A stretch of DNA of 6,444 nt from Actinomycetota bacterium (GTDB lineage Bacteria; Actinomycetota; Actinomycetes; Nanopelagicales; Nanopelagicaceae), in NCBI GenBank assembly GCA_947371865.1, contig CANBRH010000043.1:1-6444 (forward strand). Reading direction: 5' to 3'. This document shows positions 1-6,444 of the stretch, piece by piece (position 1 is the first letter of the stretch; the number at the start of each line of letters is the position of its first letter). Both the position numbers and the translations under genes were made by a program. The notes below the pieces were generated by a model, which was not told the DNA's origin, did no database searches, and saw only the letters and a list, made by a program, of their open reading frames with translations.

Positions 1-378
1 GCCATCATCGATGAGAATGCGATCTCCGGCTTTGCAATCTCCGGGAAGGCCTTTGAAGGTTGTACCAACGCGCTCTTTGGTGCCGATGACATCATCGGTG
101 GTGATCGTAAAAATGTCGCCACGAAGAAGTTCGTGCGGACCATCTGCAAATCGCGCCAGGCGAATCTTGGGACCTTGTAGGTCTACCAGAATGGCCACTG
201 CGCGTCCGGCTTTCTCAGCGCTGGCGCGGACAAGATCGAGGCGGTTCTGATGTTCGGGGTATCCACCATGAGAGAGATTAAGCCTGGCCATATTCATGCC
301 CGCAGCAATTAACTCATCGACTTTTTCTGGTGCCTCAACGGCCGGACCCATCGTGCAAACTATTTTGGCTCTACGCAT
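1..378 (-). CDS. pyk: Pyruvate kinase, N-terminal part (cut by the window edge)
   Basis: Pyruvate kinase converts phosphoenolpyruvate and ADP to pyruvate and ATP in the cytoplasm, the last step of glycolysis. Only the first 126 codons are present; the frame is open to base 1, so the rest of this roughly 470-480-residue family lies outside. The visible part is the start of the catalytic barrel and the beginning of the B domain. It opens MRRAKIVCTMGP, followed by ARLNLSHG (residues 31-38), with substrate-binding Arg32 and metal-site Asn34 and Ser36, then DLQGPKIRL (66-74), with metal ligand Asp66 and active-site Arg73. Leu67, Gln68 and Lys71 match the type reported as potassium-independent. The ATG at 378 puts MRRAKIV at the family's usual N-terminus. 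It lies 11 bp after the gltD stop. The only Shine-Dalgarno-like bases are a poor TTTAGG (389-394) overlapping that stop, so translation may depend on ribosomes finishing gltD. Family assignment is secure; coupling is inferred. Confidence 0.96.
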   Translation of the reverse strand, partial: MRRAKIVCTMGPAVEAPEKVDELIAAGMNMARLNLSHGGYPEHQNRLDLVRASAEKAGRAVAILVDLQGPKIRLARFADGPHELLRGDIFTITTDDVIGTKERVGTTFKGLPGDCKAGDRILIDDG

Positions 379-389
379 AATTGGTAAGC

Positions 390-1847
390 CTAAACCATCA
401 TGGGACGTGCAGTAGGTTCGATCGGCGCTGGGAGTTGCGTAGATTCCATCAAGAATTCATCTACGGCGGCAGCAGCACTTCGACCTTCAGCTATAGCCCA
501 AACGATGAGAGATTGACCACGCCCGGCGTCGCCACAAACAAAAACTCCTTCAGTCGACGTTTGGAATTTGTCATCACGCTTTATATTGCCCCGTTGATCG
601 AATTCAACTTCCAATTGCTCAAGCAATGGGCTCTTCTCTGGCCCAACAAATCCCATGGCTAGAAAGACAAAATCAGCTGGGATTTCTCGTTCGCTGCCCT
701 CAACTTTTTGGAACTTGCCATCTACGAATTGCGTTTCGACAATCTTAAGCGCGCGCACATTTCCATCAGCATCACCGAGGAACTCTTCCGTGGAGACAGC
801 GTAGAGACGCTCGCCGGCTTCTTCGTGCGCGGATGAGACGCGATAAATCATGGGATAAGTCGGCCATGGCTGAGAGGAAGGACGTTCTTCCGTTGGCCTT
901 GGCAAGATTTCTAGTTGAGTGACGCTGGCTGCGCCCTGACGAATCGATGTTCCGAGGCAATCAGCGCCGGTGTCTCCACCACCAAGAATCACCACGTGTT
1001 TGCCTTTGGTGTTAATGGGTGGCTCGCCAGCGATTTCGCCTAGACCTTGCTTATTTCCCCAAGGGAGAAATTCCATTGCTTGATAAATACCTTTGTACTC
1101 ACGACCCGGCACTTGCAGATCGCGCCAGTTCGTTGAACCGACCGCCAATACAACTGCGTCATATTTCACGCGCAGCGAAGCTCCAGTGATCTCTTCGCCA
1201 ACGTTAACTCCAGGTCGGAATCTGGTGCCTTCTGCTTCCATTTGGGCCAGACGTCGATCCAGGATCGACTTCTCCATTTTGAATTCGGGAATTCCGTAAC
1301 GGAGTAAACCGCCGATTTTCTCGGCGCGTTCGTACACAGCAACAGTATGTCCGGCGCGCGTCAATTGTTGCGCGGCAGCCAATCCTGCTGGACCCGAACC
1401 AATAACGGCGATGGTTTTTCCCGTAAGTCGATCAGGCGCAAGTGGCACGACGTCGCCACTCTCGAAGGCTTCTTCAATGGTGCGAAGTTCGACCTGCTTG
1501 ATGGTGACGGCCTGAGCATTTATGCCAACAACACATGCCGTTTCGCATGGTGCTGGACAGAGTCTGCCCGTGAATTCTGGGAAGTTATTGGTGGCGTGCA
1601 GGCGATCAATGGCCTCGCGCTTTTCACCGCGCCAGATCAAGTCATTCCATTCTGGAATTAAATTTCCGAGGGGGCAACCCTGATGGCAGAACGGAATTCC
1701 GCAATCCATGCAACGACCAGCTTGCTTTCGAAGTTCTCCAAGATCTTGGGGCTCGTACACTTCTTTCCAGTCCTGGATGCGTACATCGACAGGTCTACGT
1801 GTTGGAAGAACACGAGGGGTGGTGAGAAATCCGCGTGGATCAGCCAT
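390..1847 (-). CDS. gltD: Glutamate synthase (NADPH) small subunit, beta chain
   Basis: This 485-residue protein is the electron-input subunit of glutamate synthase. It oxidises NADPH at FAD and delivers electrons through iron-sulfur clusters to the FMN of GltB; it acts in the cytoplasm. The N-terminal part (about 25-130) carries ferredoxin-like cysteines: Cys46, Cys49, Cys54 and Cys58, then Cys97, Cys101 and Cys105. The second group has no obvious fourth Cys; in related dihydropyrimidine dehydrogenase a non-Cys residue fills such a place. The FAD-binding GSGPAG is at 150-155, the NADPH-binding GGGDTG at 289-294, and a C-terminal FAD motif (VFVCGDAGRGQS) at about 435-446. Length is normal and all expected motifs are intact. 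The ATG at 1847 is preceded by GGAGG with a 6-nt gap and gives the actinobacterial N-terminus MADPRGFLTT. The start overlaps the end of gltB by 8 bp. Related oxidoreductases share this fold, but adjacency to gltB settles the assignment. Confidence 0.98.
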   Translation of the reverse strand: MADPRGFLTTPRVLPTRRPVDVRIQDWKEVYEPQDLGELRKQAGRCMDCGIPFCHQGCPLGNLIPEWNDLIWRGEKREAIDRLHATNNFPEFTGRLCPAPCETACVVGINAQAVTIKQVELRTIEEAFESGDVVPLAPDRLTGKTIAVIGSGPAGLAAAQQLTRAGHTVAVYERAEKIGGLLRYGIPEFKMEKSILDRRLAQMEAEGTRFRPGVNVGEEITGASLRVKYDAVVLAVGSTNWRDLQVPGREYKGIYQAMEFLPWGNKQGLGEIAGEPPINTKGKHVVILGGGDTGADCLGTSIRQGAASVTQLEILPRPTEERPSSQPWPTYPMIYRVSSAHEEAGERLYAVSTEEFLGDADGNVRALKIVETQFVDGKFQKVEGSEREIPADFVFLAMGFVGPEKSPLLEQLEVEFDQRGNIKRDDKFQTSTEGVFVCGDAGRGQSLIVWAIAEGRSAAAAVDEFLMESTQLPAPIEPTARPMMV

Positions 1848-4800
1848 TGAGTGCCTCCATGATTACTTTGTCGACAGGAAGTCCTTCACGTTCGGCCCGA
1901 TCGATCGCTACTAAAACGCGCGCATAATCTCGAGGCATGACCATGGAAATTCGGGACTTCGAATCTGGCCATTCCTCTGCGAGAGATTGGGCGGTCGGTG
2001 AACCAGTTTCTTGCGCATATTGAACAATGAGTGAATGCACAATCTCTTCTTGATCTGCGGGAAGTGAAAGCACATCGACCATATCGCCATTGACCAATAG
2101 TGGATCGAGGTCAAGAACAAAGGCACGGCCACCGGACATACCTGCTGCAAAATTGCGACCAATCTTGCCCAGGATCATGGCGATTCCACCTGTCATATAT
2201 TCACAGCCGTGATCGCCAACGCCTTCAACAATGGCAGTAGCGCCAGAGTTACGAACGCAGAAGCGCTCTCCGACAACACCGCGAATAAAGATTTGGCCAG
2301 ATGTGGCACCGTAACCGATAACGTTTCCGGCGATGACATTCTCATTCGATGGAAAAGTTGCTTTCTCATCTGGCCTGACAACGATGCGCCCGCCTGATAA
2401 GCCTTTGCCAACGAAGTCATTGGTGTCGCCGAATAGTCGAAGGGTTAAACCCTTCGGTATAAAGGCTCCAAAAGATTGTCCAGCAGAGCCATGCAGGAGC
2501 ACGTCGATTGTTCCTTCGGGAAGGCCGGCTCCGCCATAGCGCCGAGTTACTTCGGCGCCGAGCATCGTGCCTACAGTTCGATTCACATTTCGCACCGGAA
2601 GTTCGATACGGACTGGTTGTGCGGAGTTCAAAGCATCGGCAGAAAGTTTGATGAGTTGATTATCGAGCGCAGCTGCCAGACCGTGATCTTGAACGGTGGT
2701 GTTCTTTCGTGGAGTAGTTGCATCTCCAACGGGAGATTGCAACAAGGGCGCGAGATCAAGTCCGCTCGCCTTCCAATGATTAACGGCAACTCGAGTATCC
2801 AAGAACTCAACTTGACCGATGGCTTCATCGATTGATCGGAAGCCAAGCTTCGACAGCCACTCACGAACTTCTTCAGCGATGTATTCGAAGAAGGTCTCGA
2901 CAAATTCAGGCTTGCCCGAGAAGCGAGCACGTAGTTCGGGGTTCTGGGTCGCAACACCCACCGGACAAGTATCCAAATGGCACACACGCATCATGACGCA
3001 TCCGGAAACCACCAAAGGTGCGGTGGCAAAACCAAACTCTTCTGCACCGAGGAGTGCTCCGATGACGACATCTCGGCCAGTCTTCATTTGACCATCTACT
3101 TGAACTACGATGCGATCGCGCAAGCCATTGAGAATGAGAGTCTGCTGCGTTTCAGCCAAACCAAGTTCCCACGGCGCACCAGCATGCTTGAGCGATGTTA
3201 GAGGTGAAGCGCCCGTGCCGCCGTCATGGCCTGAGATCAAGACAACGTCGGCATGAGCTTTGCTGACTCCGGCTGCAACCGTGCCAACACCTACCTCGGC
3301 AACGAGCTTGACGTGAACGCGCGCGTTCTTGTTGGCGTTCTTGAGATCGTGAATAAGTTGGGCGAGATCTTCAATCGAATAAATATCGTGATGAGGTGGC
3401 GGGGAAATCAAACCAACGCCGGGAGTTGAATAACGGACTTTGGCAATCCATGGATAGACCTTGTTGCCGGGAAGTTGTCCGCCTTCTCCGGGTTTGGCCC
3501 CTTGTGCCATCTTGATCTGGATGTCATCGGAGTTGACCAAATATTCCGAAGTAACACCAAAGCGACCGCTGGCAACTTGCTTAATGGATGAGCGCTTGGA
3601 ATCACCGTTGGCCTCTGGTGTGTATCGAGCAGGATCTTCGCCGCCTTCACCGGTGTTGGATTTTCCGCCAATTCGGTTCATGGCAATCGCCAAGGTTTCG
3701 TGGGCTTCGCTGGAGATGGAGCCGTACGACATGGCGCCAGTGGCAAAACGCTTGATGATGCTGGAAGCAGATTCAACTTCATCCAAGGGCACTACTGGCA
3801 ACAAACCTTCTCGAAGAGTAAAGAGTCCGCGCAGTGTCATTAAAGCTCGTGCCTGATCATCGATGCGAGAGGTGTAACGCTTGAACACGTCATATCTCTT
3901 TGCACGAGTGGAATGCTGCAAGGTGAAAACAGTCTCTGGGTCAAAGAGATGCGGTTCACCTTCACGGCGCCATTGATATTCGCCACCTATCGGCAACCTC
4001 TTTGTTCCGGGGACTTCGCCACCAGGTGGATAAGCGATGTGATGGCGCTTGATGGTTTCCTCAGCGATGACGTCGAGACTTACTCCTCCTAGTCGAGAAG
4101 TAACGCCAACAAAGTATTCATCTACTACCTCACGCGAAAGCCCAATGGCTTCAAAAACTTGCGCACCTGTGTATGAGGCGATGGTAGAGATTCCCATTTT
4201 CGACATAACCTTGAGAACGCCTTTGCCCAACGATTTGATGAGATTTCCAACAGCCTTCTCGGGAGTTATGCCGGTGATGACGCCTTGGCGAACTAAGTCT
4301 TCAGCGCTCTCCATAGCCAGATATGGATTGACGGCAGCTGCGCCAAATCCAACCAACAAGGCAACATGATGAACCTCACGAACTTCGCCAGTTTCAACAA
4401 CGAGACCAACCTTGGTACGAGTCTTCTCGCGAATTAAATGATGGTGAATAGCGGAAGTCAAAAGTAAAGAAGGGATCGGAGCATCTTCGGAATCGCCGTC
4501 GCGGTCAGAAAGAACAATGATGCGTGCGCCTTCTGCAATAGCTTCGGAAACTTCATGACGGATCTCGGCGATGCGCTCTTGTAGAGCTTCTCCCCCACCG
4601 GCTACCGGAAATAGACCACGAACTACATGCGCCGCAAAACCCGGGTGATCGCCATCGGCGTTAACGTGAATGATCTTGGCAAGTTCGTCGTTGTCGATGA
4701 CGGGAAATGGCAAGGAAATTTGACGACATGATGCTGGGCCTGGCGCCAAAAGATTGTGCTCGGGTCCGATAGTTCCGCCGAGGCTGGTAACAAGCTCCTC

Positions 4801-6360
4801 GCGAATCGCATCGAGTGGTGGATTAGTGACCTGCGCGAACAATTGCGCGAAGTAATCAAAAAGCAAACGTGGTTTATCGGAAAGCGCCGCAATTGGCGTA
4901 TCCGTACCCATCGAACCTAAAGGTTCAGCGCCATTTTTAGCCATGGGGCTGATGATGATGCGGAGTTCTTCTTCGGTATAACCAAATGCACGTTGCCGAC
5001 GAATAACGGATGCGTGCGGATACACAATGTGTTCACGTGCCGGAAGATCTGCCAAACTGACGATGCCGCTGTGCAGCCATTCGCCATAAGGGGCAGCATC
5101 GGCAAGTTGATTCTTAATTTCCTCATCCTCGATGATGCGACCTTGTTCGATATCTACAAGGAACATGCGACCCGGTTGGAGCCGGCCCTTGCGCGCAACA
5201 TTTTCTTGCGGAATATCCAAGACGCCGACTTCTGAAGCCAAAATAACCAGACCATCTTTTGTTACCCAATAGCGCGAAGGACGTAGTCCATTGCGATCCA
5301 ACACAGCACCGACTTGGTGGCCATCAGTAAAAGTTACGCATGCTGGACCATCCCACGGCTCCATCATGGAGGAATGAAAAGCATAGAAATCGCGACGATT
5401 GCGCGGCATGGTGGCGTGGTTTTCCCATGCCTCTGGAATCATCATCAAGATCGCATGTGGAAGTGACCGTCCGCCCAGGTAGAGAAGCTCTAGAACTTCA
5501 TCAAAGGAAGCCGTGTCGCTGCCGGATTGGTCGACAATAGGAAAGAGTCGGGAGAGATCGCCCGGAATTAGGTCGCTTTCAAGTAGCGCTTCGCGAGCGC
5601 GCATCCAGTTTCGGTTGCCACGTACGGTATTGATTTCACCGTTATGCGCAATGAAGCGATATGGATGAGCCAGCGGCCATGAGGGGAAAGTGTTGGTAGA
5701 AAAGCGAGAGTGGACCAGCGCTAAAGTCGAAACAGTTCGTGGATCGGAAAGATCCGGGAAAAATTCTTCGAGTTGGCCTGTAGTCAACATTCCTTTGTAA
5801 ACAATGGTGCGTGAAGAAAGCGAGGGAAAGTAAATAGGGAGTTCATGTTCGACACGCTTGCGGAAAGCAAAAGCCATGCGATCGAGAACGAGATCGGATT
5901 GGTTGCCCTTGCCCGCGACAAATATCTGTTCAAACTGGGGCATAACGGATAGTGCCGTCTTACCTAACGATGATGAATTGGTGGGCAGAATGCGCCAACC
6001 GAGAATCGAAAGTCCTTCTTCTTCAGCGATGCGCACAATGGTGGATCGATCAGTAAGAGTTGCATCAATAAAGGCGACGCCAGTTGCGTAATGTCCATTT
6101 TCTGGAAGTTCAAAATCTACTTCGGCGCGATAAAACGCATCTGGAATCACTATCAAAATTCCGGCACCGTCACCGCTATCTGGTTCTGCGCCTGAGGCAC
6201 CACGGTGTTCGAGGTTTCGGAGTGCAGTCAGAGCTTGAGCGACAATCTCATGAGTGGCAACTTTGTTGAGTGTTGCAATCATTGCAACGCCACATGAGTC
6301 ATGTTCCTGGGCAGGGTCGTAGAGACCTTGCGCAACAGGCAGATTACTGAAGAGTGTCAC
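1840..6360 (-). CDS. gltB: Glutamate synthase (NADPH) large subunit, alpha chain
   Basis: GltB (1506 residues from the GTG at 6360) makes two glutamates from glutamine and 2-oxoglutarate, using electrons from GltD. It acts in the cytoplasm, downstream of glutamine synthetase in ammonia assimilation. Domains in order: a class II glutamine amidotransferase (about 23-430) with nucleophile Cys23 in HDSCGV and substrate-binding HSRFSTNTFPSW (217-228) and HNGEINTVRGN (239-249); a central domain (about 455-745); an FMN-binding synthase barrel (about 800-1180) with MSYGSISSEAHE (877-888) and KPGEGGQLPG (956-965); and a C-terminal beta-helix domain with glycine repeats such as GLSGGR (from 1320) and GMSGGR (from 1407). 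The 3Fe-4S ligands are Cys1121, Cys1127 and Cys1132 (C-x5-C-x4-C). Cys23 must become the N-terminus, so a 22-residue propeptide should be removed. The GTG is chosen because AAGGAG lies 5 nt upstream; a TTG at 6402 in the same frame has no such site. Nothing is truncated or missing. Confidence 0.98.
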   Translation of the reverse strand: MTLFSNLPVAQGLYDPAQEHDSCGVAMIATLNKVATHEIVAQALTALRNLEHRGASGAEPDSGDGAGILIVIPDAFYRAEVDFELPENGHYATGVAFIDATLTDRSTIVRIAEEEGLSILGWRILPTNSSSLGKTALSVMPQFEQIFVAGKGNQSDLVLDRMAFAFRKRVEHELPIYFPSLSSRTIVYKGMLTTGQLEEFFPDLSDPRTVSTLALVHSRFSTNTFPSWPLAHPYRFIAHNGEINTVRGNRNWMRAREALLESDLIPGDLSRLFPIVDQSGSDTASFDEVLELLYLGGRSLPHAILMMIPEAWENHATMPRNRRDFYAFHSSMMEPWDGPACVTFTDGHQVGAVLDRNGLRPSRYWVTKDGLVILASEVGVLDIPQENVARKGRLQPGRMFLVDIEQGRIIEDEEIKNQLADAAPYGEWLHSGIVSLADLPAREHIVYPHASVIRRQRAFGYTEEELRIIISPMAKNGAEPLGSMGTDTPIAALSDKPRLLFDYFAQLFAQVTNPPLDAIREELVTSLGGTIGPEHNLLAPGPASCRQISLPFPVIDNDELAKIIHVNADGDHPGFAAHVVRGLFPVAGGGEALQERIAEIRHEVSEAIAEGARIIVLSDRDGDSEDAPIPSLLLTSAIHHHLIREKTRTKVGLVVETGEVREVHHVALLVGFGAAAVNPYLAMESAEDLVRQGVITGITPEKAVGNLIKSLGKGVLKVMSKMGISTIASYTGAQVFEAIGLSREVVDEYFVGVTSRLGGVSLDVIAEETIKRHHIAYPPGGEVPGTKRLPIGGEYQWRREGEPHLFDPETVFTLQHSTRAKRYDVFKRYTSRIDDQARALMTLRGLFTLREGLLPVVPLDEVESASSIIKRFATGAMSYGSISSEAHETLAIAMNRIGGKSNTGEGGEDPARYTPEANGDSKRSSIKQVASGRFGVTSEYLVNSDDIQIKMAQGAKPGEGGQLPGNKVYPWIAKVRYSTPGVGLISPPPHHDIYSIEDLAQLIHDLKNANKNARVHVKLVAEVGVGTVAAGVSKAHADVVLISGHDGGTGASPLTSLKHAGAPWELGLAETQQTLILNGLRDRIVVQVDGQMKTGRDVVIGALLGAEEFGFATAPLVVSGCVMMRVCHLDTCPVGVATQNPELRARFSGKPEFVETFFEYIAEEVREWLSKLGFRSIDEAIGQVEFLDTRVAVNHWKASGLDLAPLLQSPVGDATTPRKNTTVQDHGLAAALDNQLIKLSADALNSAQPVRIELPVRNVNRTVGTMLGAEVTRRYGGAGLPEGTIDVLLHGSAGQSFGAFIPKGLTLRLFGDTNDFVGKGLSGGRIVVRPDEKATFPSNENVIAGNVIGYGATSGQIFIRGVVGERFCVRNSGATAIVEGVGDHGCEYMTGGIAMILGKIGRNFAAGMSGGRAFVLDLDPLLVNGDMVDVLSLPADQEEIVHSLIVQYAQETGSPTAQSLAEEWPDSKSRISMVMPRDYARVLVAIDRAEREGLPVDKVIMEALNG
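1854..1858 (-). promoter_or_regulatory. Ribosome-binding site of gltD inside the end of gltB
   Basis: Read on the minus strand this is GGAGG, with six bases (CACTCA) before the gltD ATG at 1845-1847. It lies within the last codons of gltB, so ribosomes finishing gltB pass over it. This fits translational coupling and roughly equal production of the two subunits, which assemble in equal numbers. The site is seen directly; coupling is inferred. Confidence 0.88.
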
Positions 6361-6365
6361 GATCG

Positions 6366-6371
6366 CTCCTT
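6366..6371 (-). promoter_or_regulatory. Ribosome-binding site of gltB (decides the GTG start)
   Basis: Read on the minus strand this is AAGGAG, followed by CGATC and the GTG at 6358-6360. The 5-nt gap and near-perfect Shine-Dalgarno match pick this GTG over the in-frame TTG at 6400-6402, which would add 14 residues (MLGHRRPDRSQGAI) not expected ahead of the propeptide in this family. Confidence 0.9.
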
Positions 6372-6378
6372 GTGAACG

Positions 6379-6400
6379 GTCGGGACGTCGATGGCCCAAC
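6379..6400 (-). other. Short inverted repeat in the gltB leader
   Basis: On the minus strand GTTGGG (6395-6400) can pair with CCCGAC (6379-6384), giving six pairs including one G-U around a 10-nt loop. It ends 7 nt before the gltB Shine-Dalgarno. There is no U-run, so it is not a classical terminator. It could be a small leader hairpin, part of a larger conserved leader, an operator half-site arrangement, or chance. If transcription starts at the candidate site near 6395-6396, most of the upstream arm would be outside the RNA, so the promoter and hairpin readings partly exclude each other. Confidence 0.35.
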
Positions 6401-6401
6401 A

Positions 6402-6429
6402 AACCTACTCGAGGCTAGGCAACCGCCAA
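6402..6429 (-). promoter_or_regulatory. Candidate promoter of the gltB-gltD-pyk operon
   Basis: On the minus strand TTGGCG (6424-6429, four of six bases of a TTGACA -35 box) is followed after 16 bp by TAGGTT (6402-6407), which fits the TANNNT -10 pattern common for the actinobacterial housekeeping sigma factor. Transcription would begin near 6395-6396, leaving a leader of about 35 nt. The match is weak, the flank is cut by the window edge, and transcription could equally come from further upstream. Confidence 0.35.
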
Positions 6430-6444
6430 GCACGAGCACGCAAG

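Noticed and set aside
11..250. Plus-strand open frame of 79 codons at the left edge.
   Set aside because: It is antisense to pyk. The minus-strand translation is unmistakable pyruvate kinase, while this frame is Arg/Ser-rich with no recognisable features.
379..389. Search for a terminator or promoter between gltD and pyk.
   Set aside because: The gap is only 11 bp and contains no inverted repeat or T-run, so neither is supported.
1347..1661. Plus-strand open frame of 104 codons opposite gltD.
   Set aside because: It is antisense to the FAD-binding and cysteine-rich region of gltD, which is fully conserved. There is no independent coding evidence.
2476..2835. Overlapping 119-codon open frames on both strands (2476-2835 plus, 2628-2987 minus).
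   Set aside because: Both are alternative frames of the 3' part of gltB, which encodes clear domain motifs there. No ribosome-binding site or protein family supports either.
3461..3856. Plus-strand open frame of 131 codons opposite gltB.
   Set aside because: It lies wholly antisense to the conserved FMN domain of gltB and its translation shows no recognisable domain. It is best explained as a shadow of gltB codon use.
4049..4369. Plus-strand open frame of 106 codons.
   Set aside because: It is antisense to the GltB central domain, with low-complexity Ser/Thr/Pro-rich content typical of shadow frames.
6405..6444. Possible C-terminal end of an upstream gene on the minus strand (frames ending at TAG 6405-6407 or TAG 6415-6417).
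   Set aside because: Only about 9-12 codons are visible in either frame, too few to tell a gene end from chance stops, and one frame would overlap the candidate promoter. lgt or trpA lies upstream of gltB in some actinobacteria, but nothing here identifies them.

Overview
The window holds one co-directional block on the minus strand: gltB (GTG at 6360, ends 1840), gltD (1847 to 390) and the first 126 codons of pyk (378 running off the left edge at base 1). These are the large and small subunits of NADPH-type glutamate synthase (GOGAT) followed by a pyruvate kinase. Gene boundaries are tight. gltB and gltD overlap by 8 bp and gltD and pyk are 11 bp apart, with no terminator-like structure between them, so all three are probably one transcript read right to left. 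The only non-coding stretch is the 84 bp upstream of gltB (6361-6444). It holds a strong ribosome-binding site, a short inverted repeat and a weak candidate promoter.

The protein sequences look actinobacterial: the GltD N-terminus (MADPRGFLTT), the GltB iron-sulfur stretch (CVMMRVCHLDTCPVG), the Pyk N-terminus (MRRAKIVCT), and a gltB-gltD-pyk neighbourhood of a kind known in Actinobacteria. Base composition is only moderate in GC (roughly half by eye), low for classical soil actinomycetes. A streamlined aquatic actinobacterium (for example the freshwater acI/Nanopelagicales type) would fit, but this is inference and I cannot assign a genus.

GltB hydrolyses glutamine at an N-terminal Cys-nucleophile amidotransferase domain and passes ammonia to the FMN site, where 2-oxoglutarate is aminated to glutamate. 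GltD takes electrons from NADPH through FAD and passes them through iron-sulfur clusters to GltB. Pyk makes pyruvate and ATP from phosphoenolpyruvate. Co-transcription would join glutamate formation, which consumes 2-oxoglutarate, to lower glycolysis.

I read this as an ordinary core-metabolism region. I found no RNA genes, mobile elements, CRISPR arrays or obvious long repeats, and no sign of an undescribed system. The points worth a second look are modest: the gltB leader, the overlapping gene junctions, the correct gltB start, and a residue signature in Pyk that predicts potassium-independent activity.
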